A DNA stretch of 35,142 nt from Nanobdellota archaeon (GCA_018819305.1 JAHJQO010000013.1:1-35142), one strand, 5' to 3'; numbered from the stretch's first letter, positions 1-9,105 are shown. The notes: a model not told the origin generated them from the sequence alone. Program-made: numbers and translations.

Positions 1-1
1 A

Positions 2-1795
2 GACAGCCACGCACACTCAAAAAGCACAATCACAATCAGCGGAGAAAACGTAACAGCAGGAACAATAGCAGACGCCAGAATAGCAAGCACCATAGCAAGA
101 GACAGCGAACTACCAATAGGAGACTGCGGAGCAGGAACATTTGTTCAAAACACAACAAGCGGAAGCGTAGAATGCGCAACACCTGTCGGAGACGGAACAG
201 GAACAGACGACCAAACATACGCAGAAATCGGAAGCGGAACAGCCACAAGCAAAACCTTCAGAGTAGGCGACAGTAGCACACTCGCAGCCACAGGAACAGG
301 AACAATAACAGCCAACGACACAGTATGCACAGACTGCCTCGGAACAACAGAAATAGCAGGACTACTATCAGCAGACATAAGCGGACTAGCAGACGTAGAC
401 CTAAACGACGACTTCGGAGAATTCACATGCACAGGCGCAGCACAAGGATGCACACTAGACACAGGAAGCTTCGACGACGAATACATAGAACTAGGAGACA
501 ACTTCATAGGAGACGTAACAGGACCATACAGCGCAACAATCGTAGGAGACGACAGCCACACACACACCAAAAGCACAATCACAATCAGCGGAGAAAATAT
601 CACAGCAGGAACAATAAACGACAACAGACTCGACTTCACACTAGCAGACGCACACGCAGACGGAGGATGTGCAGACTGCATAGACGGAACAGACCTAAAA
701 GACACAATAACACTAGATGCAAACCTAGCGATAAACAGTTATGATGTAACAGTAGGAGAAGACTTAAAGGTTTCTGGAAATCTTAATGTTACAGGAAATG
801 TAACAGTAGGTAAAGGTCTCTTTCTTGGTCGGTACAGTTCAAAACCATCTTGCGGCGCAGCTCAACAAGGAATGCTTGTTTTTGACACTGTTGAAGTCAA
901 ACCTTATGTATGTAGCGGTAGCACTTGGAAACCTTTAGACTCGGATTATGATAGCGATGGCATAACTGATGCTATTGATACTAATGATGCTAATCCTAAT
1001 GATGCAACTGCTGTGGAAGCAGATGTAAGGACTGGTGAAACATTTTATGCAGGCGGTGCTGCAAGAACTGGTAGCATGAATGATTGTTCAAACGGTGGAA
1101 GTACCTGCTACGCAAACGGAGGATACTGGGCAAGCGCAGCATGCGCATCACAAGGAAGCCAAAGCTGCTGGCCAACAGGAAGCTACTACGCAGCAACAAC
1201 ACAAACACTAAGCGCAGCATCAACAACAGTAAACCAAGGATACTACACAGCAACAACCTTAACAGCAGTAGACGCAGACCTAGCAACAGGAAACATAAAA
1301 AGCGGAACAAACATATTCGGAATAGCAGGAAACAGCAACGTAGTAGACACATCAGGAGGAAACATAGACAGCACAGCAAGAATAAGATCAGGATACACAT
1401 GCTACAGCGACGGAACATCATACGCAGGCTCACTAGCAAACTGCGGATTAGGAGGAAGCAGCTGCTACGCAAACGGAGGATACTGGTACGACACAAGCGG
1501 AACAGTCTCAAATAATAATCAAATAAAAAGTGGGTACGCAGCATTCAGCGACGGAACAAAATACACAGGAACATATACGCCTACAGTATTCTGGTCAACG
1601 ACTGGGTGTTTACCAAATGACCCTTGTTCTACTAGATGTACTGGGACTGTAACTGGTAGCGTACCCGTTACAATGTCAGGAAGCTGTGTTGTTGATAGGT
1701 ATTGTCTTGATGATCTTTGCTTATCAAGATATCAAAGAGTAGAATTGTATGGCTGTGCTGACCCTGGAAAGGTAGAGTGTTTATGTGTGCTATAA
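2..1795 (+). CDS. 3' part (598 codons, open at left edge) of a large repetitive secreted/surface protein with tail-fibre-like and TSP3-like (DSDYDSDGITDAIDTNDANPND) segments
   Basis: Frame +2 is open from base 2 to TAA 1793-1795, longer than the track ORF 872..1795. Repeated 'DSHxHxKSTITISGENxTAGTI' segments and Cys/Gly/Thr/Asn-rich composition. Confidence 0.85.
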   Translation, partial: DSHAHSKSTITISGENVTAGTIADARIASTIARDSELPIGDCGAGTFVQNTTSGSVECATPVGDGTGTDDQTYAEIGSGTATSKTFRVGDSSTLAATGTGTITANDTVCTDCLGTTEIAGLLSADISGLADVDLNDDFGEFTCTGAAQGCTLDTGSFDDEYIELGDNFIGDVTGPYSATIVGDDSHTHTKSTITISGENITAGTINDNRLDFTLADAHADGGCADCIDGTDLKDTITLDANLAINSYDVTVGEDLKVSGNLNVTGNVTVGKGLFLGRYSSKPSCGAAQQGMLVFDTVEVKPYVCSGSTWKPLDSDYDSDGITDAIDTNDANPNDATAVEADVRTGETFYAGGAARTGSMNDCSNGGSTCYANGGYWASAACASQGSQSCWPTGSYYAATTQTLSAASTTVNQGYYTATTLTAVDADLATGNIKSGTNIFGIAGNSNVVDTSGGNIDSTARIRSGYTCYSDGTSYAGSLANCGLGGSSCYANGGYWYDTSGTVSNNNQIKSGYAAFSDGTKYTGTYTPTVFWSTTGCLPNDPCSTRCTGTVTGSVPVTMSGSCVVDRYCLDDLCLSRYQRVELYGCADPGKVECLCVL

Positions 1796-2000
1796 TAATC
1801 TAAATAGTAACCTGTCAAATTTCTGTAAATAATAAATTATTTTTAATTAATTCTTTTTTTTAGTAATCGTATAGAAGTCTGAAAATAATATTTTTTCTTT
1901 TTTGTTTTGGAGAATTCTTCTTTTCTCCCTTGAGTGTTGTATCAGAACAAAAACTATTTTAAATAGTAGGATTATCCTTGTTTTCAGAGAAAGGATTATA

Positions 2001-2498
2001 ATGATACTAAAAGACGCAGTTAAAAAAGTTGAAGAAAGCAAAGTATTCAAGGCTTTCATTAAAGAGCATTCTGATTATTATCTTGTGCATTGCTTTACAA
2101 TGTTTGATGAAGGCGAGAGAAAGCATAAGTGGGAGCTTGGTTATTATTCTCAGAAAACAGATAAAATGGTTGTGTTTGAGACAGACCCAAAAGTCAACAT
2201 GAAGCCAGAGGAAGAGGCTTTTAAAAAAGAAGGAACTGTTAAGAAGCTTGAAATCAGCAAAGTAAAAATCAGCCCAAGCAGTGCTCTTGAAATCTCTACT
2301 GGACTTGTTAAAAACAAGTATCCTGCACAGCTGATAACTAAAAGAATTGTTATTCTTCAGAATCTGGACAAACAAGTTTACAATATAACATTAATAAGTG
2401 CAAACTTCAGCATTCTTAACATCAGGATTGATTCCAGCACAGGAGAAGTCCTGCAGGATAATATTCAGAACATTATGAGCCTTGGAAAAAGAGTTTAA
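2001..2498 (+). CDS. hypothetical protein with PepSY-like C-terminal half
   Basis: ATG at 2001 (MILKDAVKKVEES...) is a more likely start than the extended ORF at 1902. C-terminus 'LDKQVYNITLISANFSILNIRIDSSTGEVLQDN' resembles PepSY folds. Confidence 0.6.
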   Translation: MILKDAVKKVEESKVFKAFIKEHSDYYLVHCFTMFDEGERKHKWELGYYSQKTDKMVVFETDPKVNMKPEEEAFKKEGTVKKLEISKVKISPSSALEISTGLVKNKYPAQLITKRIVILQNLDKQVYNITLISANFSILNIRIDSSTGEVLQDNIQNIMSLGKRV

Positions 2499-2541
2499 AC
2501 AAACTAACTAAAAATAATTCAATCTTATTTTTTAGAAAGAA

Positions 2542-2943
2542 CTAAAGCAACAAAACAGCTTCTTCAGGAGTAATAACCTTTATTTCTTGATATTTTTTTA
2601 ATTTCAATAAATGTTTATCTTGACTTATAATAAAATCCACTTTACCTGTAATTCCTGCTTCAAGAAATTTATTGTCATCAGGGTCATCTTTTACAACATT
2701 TATCTTTATTGTTGACTCAACAATAATAGAATTTTCAATTATCAAATTTTTCCATTCTGTAATCATATCATAAGGTATTTTAATCTTAAAATTTTTTAAT
2801 GTTTTTACGAATTCATCTAAAATTTCCATAGAGGTAATTAAATCGAATTTTCTATTTCTCCATTTATCTATAATTTGAGAACAAAAATTTCCCTTCCAGA
2901 ATATTCCAGAAACAAAAACATTTGTATCAATAATTACTCTCAT
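2542..2943 (-). CDS. PIN-domain putative toxin (VapC-like)
   Basis: N-terminal 'MRVIIDTNVFVSGIFW', 'DPDDNKFLEAGITGKVDFIISQDKHLL' typical of PIN_3 proteins; ATGA overlap with the upstream AbrB gene. Confidence 0.85.
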   Translation of the reverse strand: MRVIIDTNVFVSGIFWKGNFCSQIIDKWRNRKFDLITSMEILDEFVKTLKNFKIKIPYDMITEWKNLIIENSIIVESTIKINVVKDDPDDNKFLEAGITGKVDFIISQDKHLLKLKKYQEIKVITPEEAVLLL

Positions 2944-3200
2944 TTTTTTCGAGCTTGTTTAATTGCTTCTCCTACGTTAGATAAATGCATTCCTTTCTTT
3001 TTAGCAAAATCTCTTGTTTTCTTAAGTAGTTTATCAATTCCAGTAAAAGAAGGCATTTCTAACTTTCTCAATACAATAGTATTATCTTCTCCAATAACTA
3101 CAAATTTCTCTCCTGCATGAATTCCCATTCTGTCTCTTAAACTTTGGGGAATAACTACCTGCCCTCTTGAACTTACACTTGTTACTTCAATATCTCCCAT
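2940..3200 (-). CDS. AbrB/MazE/SpoVT-type DNA-binding antitoxin
   Basis: 'EVTSVSSRGQVVIPQSLRDRMGIHAGEKFVV'. Start at ATG 3200 preceded by GGAGGTTAAA Shine-Dalgarno; track ORF extends further upstream. Confidence 0.87.
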   Translation of the reverse strand: MGDIEVTSVSSRGQVVIPQSLRDRMGIHAGEKFVVIGEDNTIVLRKLEMPSFTGIDKLLKKTRDFAKKKGMHLSNVGEAIKQARKK

Positions 3201-3406
3201 TTTAACCTCCAAATAAGTTTGTATTCTAAGTAAGATTATCTTATTTATAAATTTTTTGTTTTGCGTCTTCATTTTCAAAAAAAGAAGTTTTTGCTATTAG
3301 AAAGTTAATAAGGTGTAACTCAGGCATATATTTCTGAAGCAATGGTTTGCAAGTTATAGTTTCAGGGGTCATCATCTTTATAAACAACTTCATCTTAAAA
3401 AGTTGT

Positions 3407-3517
3407 ATGGTTATTAACAAGGATTCTAAAGGCATCAGTTATAAAGCAATGATTAACAGTAAAAACCTGAATTCATTTTTTCCAAAAGATTCTGATAATA
3501 AAGAAGAGGAAGAATAA
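3407..3517 (+). CDS. possible 36-aa small protein (MVINKDSKGISYKAMINSKNLNSFFPKDSDNKEEEE)
   Basis: Short ORF in an otherwise unexplained gap, acidic tail; no clear RBS. Confidence 0.2.
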   Translation: MVINKDSKGISYKAMINSKNLNSFFPKDSDNKEEEE

Positions 3518-3550
3518 ATTTATACTCTTAATTTCTTGTTTAGTTCTTAT

Positions 3551-4297
3551 TTATTTTCTACCAATATAGGGAGCAACAATATTAATAGCATCAGCAATTT
3601 CTTGTTCTTCAGTCCTGTTCATATCCAGATAAACAACTTTAGAACCATGTTCTTCAAAAAGCTTTTTGAACCAATCAGACATGTATCTTTCATAGAGGTT
3701 TTTTTGAAATTCATACTTGTCAAAAATAGACTGGTCTTGTTTTTTTCTTTTTTTCATTCTGTCCATAACAAACTCTGGCTTGGCATCCAGAATCACCAAG
3801 AGATCAGGGGCGTGCTGTATTGCTAAATTATTTCCTTCAAACCCAAGAACAATATCAAGTTCCAAAGGCTCTGCCTGAATAGGCTGATAGGCAACAGAAG
3901 AAGTAATTCCCCTTCCTTGAATAATCAACTTGCCTTTTTCAAGCAAAGGAATAATAAGCCTCCTATAAAGAATCATTCTGTCAAGTGAATAAAAAAGAGC
4001 AGTATCAAAAGCAGAGTAATGTCTTGAATTGTGTTTAATTATTTCTTCTCTTAAAACCTTACCAATGCCAACATATGTAGGTTCTGAAGAAAAAATAATG
4101 TCATATTCAAATAATTCTTCTGGCTCTGGAAAAAACTCATGTTTTTTTGTATATTCTTCAAGGTCAAATATCTTTTTTCCTTTTTCCAGTGCATATTTTT
4201 GCAAACCATCAAATAAAATGCCTTTGCCGCTGCAGTCAGGGCCGTCAATAATTATGAATTTTCCTTTATTTCTTTTATTTTGATTATTTATCCCCAC
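3551..4297 (-). CDS. tmk: dTMP kinase-like P-loop kinase
   Basis: 'KFIIIDGPDCSGKGILFDGL' P-loop, 'FSSEPTYVGIGKVLREEI', 'DLLVILDAKPEFVMDRM'. Probable GTG start at 4297 after a GAGGT motif, overlapping the thyX end; ORF track start 4339. Confidence 0.8.
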   Translation of the reverse strand: MGINNQNKRNKGKFIIIDGPDCSGKGILFDGLQKYALEKGKKIFDLEEYTKKHEFFPEPEELFEYDIIFSSEPTYVGIGKVLREEIIKHNSRHYSAFDTALFYSLDRMILYRRLIIPLLEKGKLIIQGRGITSSVAYQPIQAEPLELDIVLGFEGNNLAIQHAPDLLVILDAKPEFVMDRMKKRKKQDQSIFDKYEFQKNLYERYMSDWFKKLFEEHGSKVVYLDMNRTEEQEIADAINIVAPYIGRK

Positions 4298-5873
4298 TAT
4301 AAACCTCTTTATACTTCTTATTAAATTCGTGTTTTCCACCTAAAAGCATCATAGTAAGAGGCATTGCCTGCCTAGCAAGGTCAGCCATTGTATTAGCTTT
4401 GCCGCGTATATCCCATTGTGCATGAAGGTCCTCTCTAAAACGAGAGATATGATAAAACTCACGAGCATTTGCTTTGAAAACAACACTCCTATTATGAGCA
4501 TTGGTTAGAATATAATCTGCTCCAAAAGGTTCTTTTTCTTTGACTTTGTCAAATAAAAATTGTGTTTTATACATTACATTTCTAAATTTCATTTCTAAAC
4601 CAGATTCTGAAATTGAAGGAGGTATTGTATAATGGTTCCTGGCCTTCACAGGATTATACTTCTGAGGCAGCAAAGTCATCATTCTGTGTCTTTTGAACTG
4701 GGCAAAAGCACTTGCACTCATAACCACTTCAAAAGTAAGGTCAGGAAGCTCAAACTCTCTTGGCAGAGCATCCCACTGCTCAATATTCTCAAGTTCCTTC
4801 TTCACAATAGTTTCCTTGTGTTCATAACTGAGAGCAGAAGCAGAAGCATAAGACTCTTGAAAAGATTTGCCTGTTGCTCGTTTGATAAGCATTGCCACTA
4901 ACTTTGTATCAGCATTCCTGTCAGGGTCAAGAAGTCTGACCTCAGAATCACCTACGGAGGATAAGTAACGCCTCAAATAATTTACTTTTTCATTTTGCAG
5001 CATAGGAACAATTTGATTTCGAATAAATTCATTGCTTCTTTCTTTGCCATTCTTCAAAAAATCATTTGGCTCTGTGAATAAAAGCAAAGAAGGAATTATC
5101 TCTTTTCCCAATTCATATAATTGCCTTCCCAAGTCCTGCACCTCTGCCAATGGATGCACAGCTGTGTATTTGATAAATTTCTCTAAATCACGGGCATTGG
5201 TTGTAAAGCCAAGCTGCCCCTCGCTAGCCAAAGACAATACATAACGAGCATCTTCTTTTGCCCATCCATCAAGAATACCAACAGATTTATTTGCTCTTAT
5301 CTCATCAGGAAAAGTTGTTCCTATTTGTTCTTCTTCTGCATCAATAACTTCATTAACAAGGCGAATCATTCTCTCATCATTTAGAAAATAATTTTTGAGT
5401 ACAGGATAAAATTCTTTGTATTTGTTGTTTTGATACTCAACAAGCTCTATGAATTCATTTTCAAAATTCCTTAATTCAAAAGGCATCATATAATCTCCTT
5501 CCATAGTAATATATCTTTGGGATTTTTCTGTGTAAGCACATAGTCTCTGGGATTCTAATGTTTCAATTGCAAGCCTTGATATATTAAGGACATCAAAGTT
5601 AAGAACTGCATGCTCTGCAACAGAATGATGCCCCATCTTGAAAACAATAGCTCTGTTTGATTTTCTGGCTTGTTCTACATCTTCTCTTGATTCTTTTCTT
5701 AGTTCTGTAACTGATTTTGGATCTCGCGAGATACGTGCATAAGCTGCAGAAATTGATTCTGGAGTTAGAAAGTTATGTAAATCATCTTCTGTTATAGTTC
5801 CTTTTTTTACAAGCTCTTCAAGAGCATCTCTGTCAACATTATAACCTGCAAGAATAACATTTAATTTATTCAT
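4284..5873 (-). CDS. thyX: FAD-dependent thymidylate synthase, tandem ThyX-domain form (529 aa)
   Basis: Two ThyX-like halves: N-half 'GHHSVAEHAVLNFDVLNISRLAIETLESQRLCAYTEKSQRYI', C-half 'FAQFKRHRMMTLLPQKYNP...NAREFYHISRFREDLHAQWDIR'. Confidence 0.9.
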   Translation of the reverse strand: MNKLNVILAGYNVDRDALEELVKKGTITEDDLHNFLTPESISAAYARISRDPKSVTELRKESREDVEQARKSNRAIVFKMGHHSVAEHAVLNFDVLNISRLAIETLESQRLCAYTEKSQRYITMEGDYMMPFELRNFENEFIELVEYQNNKYKEFYPVLKNYFLNDERMIRLVNEVIDAEEEQIGTTFPDEIRANKSVGILDGWAKEDARYVLSLASEGQLGFTTNARDLEKFIKYTAVHPLAEVQDLGRQLYELGKEIIPSLLLFTEPNDFLKNGKERSNEFIRNQIVPMLQNEKVNYLRRYLSSVGDSEVRLLDPDRNADTKLVAMLIKRATGKSFQESYASASALSYEHKETIVKKELENIEQWDALPREFELPDLTFEVVMSASAFAQFKRHRMMTLLPQKYNPVKARNHYTIPPSISESGLEMKFRNVMYKTQFLFDKVKEKEPFGADYILTNAHNRSVVFKANAREFYHISRFREDLHAQWDIRGKANTMADLARQAMPLTMMLLGGKHEFNKKYKEVYSGDK

Positions 5874-6060
5874 TTCACACCACCCTAGAGTTAAAACTTT
5901 TTAATAAAGTAAAAACTTGATATTTATATAAATTATTAAACCAGAACATACAGTATTAAAACATAGAGTTCTAAAATAGATTTGCAAACATTTATTAAAA
6001 AAGACCATTTTCCTCACCACAAAAGGGAATTAATAAGATTAAGAAGGTGAGGGGAAGAAA

Positions 6061-6615
6061 TTGATTATTGGACTTACCAGCTTATTAGGCGCTGGAAAAA
6101 CAACAATTGGTGATTACTTAGTTAAAAAAGGATTTGTTTTCTATTCATTATCAAATGTTATCAGAGATGAGGTAAAAGCAAAAGGCAAAGAGCTTACAAG
6201 AGACGTGCTTCAGCAAACAGGCAATGAACTTAGAAAAGAATTTGGCAGGTCTGTTCTTGCAGACAGGATTCTTGAAAAAATCAATAAAGAACCAGACAAG
6301 AATTTTGTGATTGATTCTATAAGAAACCCTGCAGAGATTGAGGCTCTGAGAAAAAGAAAAGATTTCACTCTCGTATTTGTTGATGTACCTATTGAAATAC
6401 GTTTTGATAGAATAAAAAACAGAAAAAGAGAAGGAGAAGCAGAAATCAACTTTGATGAGTTCAAAGTTTCTGAAGAAAAAGAGCTTCAAAGCCAAGACTC
6501 AGCAAGCCAACAGCTTATCCATTGCAAAGAAATGGCTGATTTTATTATACATAATGATTCAACTGTAGAAGAATTTCATAAAAAGATTGATGAACTATTA
6601 GAGGAGTTACGATGA
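6061..6615 (+). CDS. AAA_18/dephospho-CoA kinase-like NMP kinase
   Basis: 'MIIGLTSLLGAGKTTIGDYLVKKGF' P-loop; TTG start after AGGTGAGGGG; 4-nt overlap with downstream dCMP deaminase. Confidence 0.75.
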   Translation: MIIGLTSLLGAGKTTIGDYLVKKGFVFYSLSNVIRDEVKAKGKELTRDVLQQTGNELRKEFGRSVLADRILEKINKEPDKNFVIDSIRNPAEIEALRKRKDFTLVFVDVPIEIRFDRIKNRKREGEAEINFDEFKVSEEKELQSQDSASQQLIHCKEMADFIIHNDSTVEEFHKKIDELLEELR

Positions 6616-7154
6616 GTGGAGAAAAAATAAAAGATTCAGAAGAACAGGTGAAGAAAGGAAATACTGAAAAAGAAAAATACATCAGACCAACATGGGATGA
6701 ATATTTTATGGAAGTTTCGCGTACAATTGCAAAGAGAGCAACATGCGACAGAGGAAGAAGTGGATGTGTGATTGCAAAGAACAAGCAGCTCCTTGTTACA
6801 GGTTATGTGGGCTCACCTATTGGAATGCCTCACTGCGATGATGTAGGGCATTTGATGAAAAAAGTTATTCATGACGATGATAGTATATCACAGCACTGTG
6901 TGAGAACAGTTCATGCAGAGCAGAATGCAATATGCCAAGCTGCAAAGCTTGGAGTTCCAATTGAAGGAGCAACTCTTTACTGCAAGATGACACCCTGCAG
7001 AGTATGTGCAATGCTTATAATTAATTCTGGAATCAAAAGAGTTGTGTGTGAAAAGAAATATCATAAAGCAGAAGAAACAGAAAAAATGTTTCTCAAAGCA
7101 GGGACTGAACTAGATTATTTTGATGAAAGCATTGAAAAATATGAGAATATGTAA
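6612..7154 (+). CDS. dCMP deaminase (ComEB-like)
   Basis: 'HAEQNAICQAAKLGV' and 'TPCRVCAMLIINSGIKRVV' zinc-deaminase motifs. Confidence 0.92.
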   Translation: MSGEKIKDSEEQVKKGNTEKEKYIRPTWDEYFMEVSRTIAKRATCDRGRSGCVIAKNKQLLVTGYVGSPIGMPHCDDVGHLMKKVIHDDDSISQHCVRTVHAEQNAICQAAKLGVPIEGATLYCKMTPCRVCAMLIINSGIKRVVCEKKYHKAEETEKMFLKAGTELDYFDESIEKYENM

Positions 7155-7184
7155 ATAAGATACTCAAATAAGCAATAATATGAA

Positions 7185-7943
7185 TTATTTTTTTGCTGTT
7201 CTCCACAATATCTGAAAATATTCAATAAAACTCTTAGCCACATCTTGCGATTTAATATTAATAGCAGAAATCTTCCTGCCAAATATGATAATAACAGTGT
7301 GGTTCTTGAAAATATTTATTGCCACAGGAGAAGTATGCAAGATATATTTTGTTTCTGTTCCAGAATATTTTTTTGAAGAATAAAGCCTTTCTGTTGATTC
7401 TTTTTGCCTATAATTGAATAGCATTTTAGTTTTAATCTTGTTTTTTTCTCTGAGCAAATGTATTTTCTCAAAAAATGCCTGGATCGCAGTTTCATCTGAA
7501 CCTTTTGTTCCGCCTATAACATAGCAAGTCTCATTTTTCTTCATAATTCTTATTTGCTCTCTAAATATTATCTCTAATCCTTTTAAACCGGACAGTAATT
7601 CTACCTCTTGCTCTTCCTTAGAAGAATTATATTTCAAAAGGAGTTCAGGCAGAATATTATGGGCTTCCTTTTCAAGAATAGCCAGCTCATTTTTTTTGTT
7701 TTCCAGATAAAGCATTACCTGATCAGGATGTATGGGTTTAAAATGCTTAATTTTATCTTTAATATACACCGACACTAAGCCTTTTTCATGCAGTTTCTCC
7801 AACAATTCATAAACCTTAGACCCTGCAACTCCTGATTTATTCACTATATCTCCTCTAGTTGAATCCCCTAACTCCAAAAGTGCTAAGTAGACCTTGCTTT
7901 CTGAACTCGTAAGGCCTATATGGGCTAAAACATCTTGTATCAT
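7185..7943 (-). CDS. TrmB-family transcriptional regulator
   Basis: N-terminal wHTH 'LTSSESKVYLALLELGDSTRGDIVNKSGVAGSKVYELLEKLHEKGLVS' plus TrmB C-terminal pattern. Confidence 0.85.
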   Translation of the reverse strand: MIQDVLAHIGLTSSESKVYLALLELGDSTRGDIVNKSGVAGSKVYELLEKLHEKGLVSVYIKDKIKHFKPIHPDQVMLYLENKKNELAILEKEAHNILPELLLKYNSSKEEQEVELLSGLKGLEIIFREQIRIMKKNETCYVIGGTKGSDETAIQAFFEKIHLLREKNKIKTKMLFNYRQKESTERLYSSKKYSGTETKYILHTSPVAINIFKNHTVIIIFGRKISAINIKSQDVAKSFIEYFQILWRTAKK

Positions 7944-7978
7944 AGTCCCCCTTTAAGGGGAACTAATATTTAAATATT
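7944..7978. promoter_or_regulatory. Palindromic operator-like element plus symmetric TATA box between the divergent trmB-like and 8034 genes
   Basis: 7944-7964 AGTCCCCCTTTAAGGGGAACT is a near-perfect palindrome (one mismatched pair); 7965-7978 AATATTTAAATATT is a perfect palindrome. Confidence 0.6.
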
Positions 7979-8033
7979 ACTTTTTATTCATATATCATAC
8001 TAACTAAGTGCTTAGTCCACAAGAGGTTATAAA

Positions 8034-8453
8034 ATGAAAATAAAAAAAAATGACTTAAAATTTACTGTAATACCAGCAGCAATCCTATTATCTGCAGCTC
8101 TTGCAGGGACTGGATTAAACTCCATAATAAATCATAAAGAAAGAAAGACCCAACAAATAGCAATAGAAAACAGAATAGATAATCGCATTCCAATTCCAAA
8201 AGAAAATCAAGCACTAATCAAAGACCCCAAATATCTAAGTGGACATATTTCTTTAGGATATACGCTGTTAACAGACATGGATTGCGATGGGAAATGGGAT
8301 GCTGCAGAACAAGTGTATGCAGGATGGACTACTGGAAATTATTATCATAAATTACTCTTTAAAAAAGGATTTGGGCCTTCTCAAAGCATGCCTGAAAGCA
8401 TCAAAGTCTACACAGTAGAACCAAATTTTTTTGAAAAATATGAATTAAAGTAA
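8034..8453 (+). CDS. membrane-anchored/secreted protein with an EF-hand-like loop
   Basis: N-terminal TM segment; 'DMDCDGKWDAAE' matches a 12-residue DxDxDGxxDxxE calcium loop. Confidence 0.65.
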   Translation: MKIKKNDLKFTVIPAAILLSAALAGTGLNSIINHKERKTQQIAIENRIDNRIPIPKENQALIKDPKYLSGHISLGYTLLTDMDCDGKWDAAEQVYAGWTTGNYYHKLLFKKGFGPSQSMPESIKVYTVEPNFFEKYELK

Positions 8454-8459
8454 GATTGT

Positions 8460-8705
8460 TCAGTAAACAAACAAAGTCTTCAACTTACTTGTATGCCCGC
8501 TCTTAATCCTGACTCTTTTCTTTAAGAGCTTTGAAAAGAACTTAACAACCTCTTTGTTGGCCTTGTTATCCTGAGCAATGGCAGATATCTCAACTATTAC
8601 TGCTCTTTTTTGATAATCATAGCCAAGAACATAGTTTTGTTTTTTGCCAGGCTTAACAAAAATTCTCAGAGAATTATCAATAATATAATCAGTTGGATTA
8701 ATCAT
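8460..8705 (-). CDS. DUF167 family protein (YggU-like)
   Basis: 'RIFVKPGKKQN...VVIEISAIAQDNKANKEVVKFFSKLLKKRVRIKSGHTSKLKTL' pattern. Confidence 0.85.
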   Translation of the reverse strand: MINPTDYIIDNSLRIFVKPGKKQNYVLGYDYQKRAVIVEISAIAQDNKANKEVVKFFSKLLKKRVRIKSGHTSKLKTLFVY

Positions 8706-8707
8706 TT

Positions 8708-9028
8708 TTAACTGTAATCACGCCAAACATGCTTGCATTTCCTGCATTTCAAAAACTTGGTTTCGGGCTCGTCGCCTGCTCTTGTCTGCAGCATCCAATA
8801 ACCTGCTTTGTCATGTCCGCATTCAGGACACTTAACATCGGTTTCCGGGAGAACTGAATCATTTTCTTCAACAACTTCAATCTCTTTCTCATCTTTAGCC
8901 ATATCTTCTTTAATCTCTGCTGATTCCAAATCTTTGCTTGTATAGCCGCAGCTGCAGGCAAGCACTTTTTTCTTTTTTTCAGTTTTTGGCTTCAATAATG
9001 AGCCGCACTTTGGGCAAAACATAGTCAT
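8708..9028 (-). CDS. tfs: transcription factor S (TFS/RpoM-like)
   Basis: N-terminal 'MFCPKCGSLL' zinc ribbon and C-terminal 'CPECGHDKAGYWMLQTRAGDEPETKFLKCRKCKHVWRDYS'. Confidence 0.95.
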   Translation of the reverse strand: MTMFCPKCGSLLKPKTEKKKKVLACSCGYTSKDLESAEIKEDMAKDEKEIEVVEENDSVLPETDVKCPECGHDKAGYWMLQTRAGDEPETKFLKCRKCKHVWRDYS

Positions 9029-9105
9029 AGTAAAAAACCCCCATTTTTCCTATAAACTCATACTTTTGAGAATTGTTTAAATATTTTCCGATTTAATGCA
9101 CAGAA

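Noticed and set aside
36-1544. ORFs 36..248 -, 145..705 -, 325..744 +, 996..1544 - and 1084..1515 + over the surface-protein gene
   Set aside because: Because the coding strand is T-poor, stops are rare in the alternative sense frames, and its A/C-rich composition also leaves long open antisense frames. Compositions (R/H-rich, L/F-rich) are artefactual.
2-1560. Diversity-generating retroelement variable region as the cause of the codon shift
   Set aside because: The bias is T depletion over hundreds of bases rather than A-site variability, and no reverse transcriptase or template repeat is visible in the window.
2540-3200. Novel toxin-antitoxin type
   Set aside because: Organisation and motifs fit the common AbrB/PIN (VapBC-like) arrangement.
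3241-3435. 64-aa minus-strand ORF
   Set aside because: No RBS, no recognisable motif, low-complexity composition.
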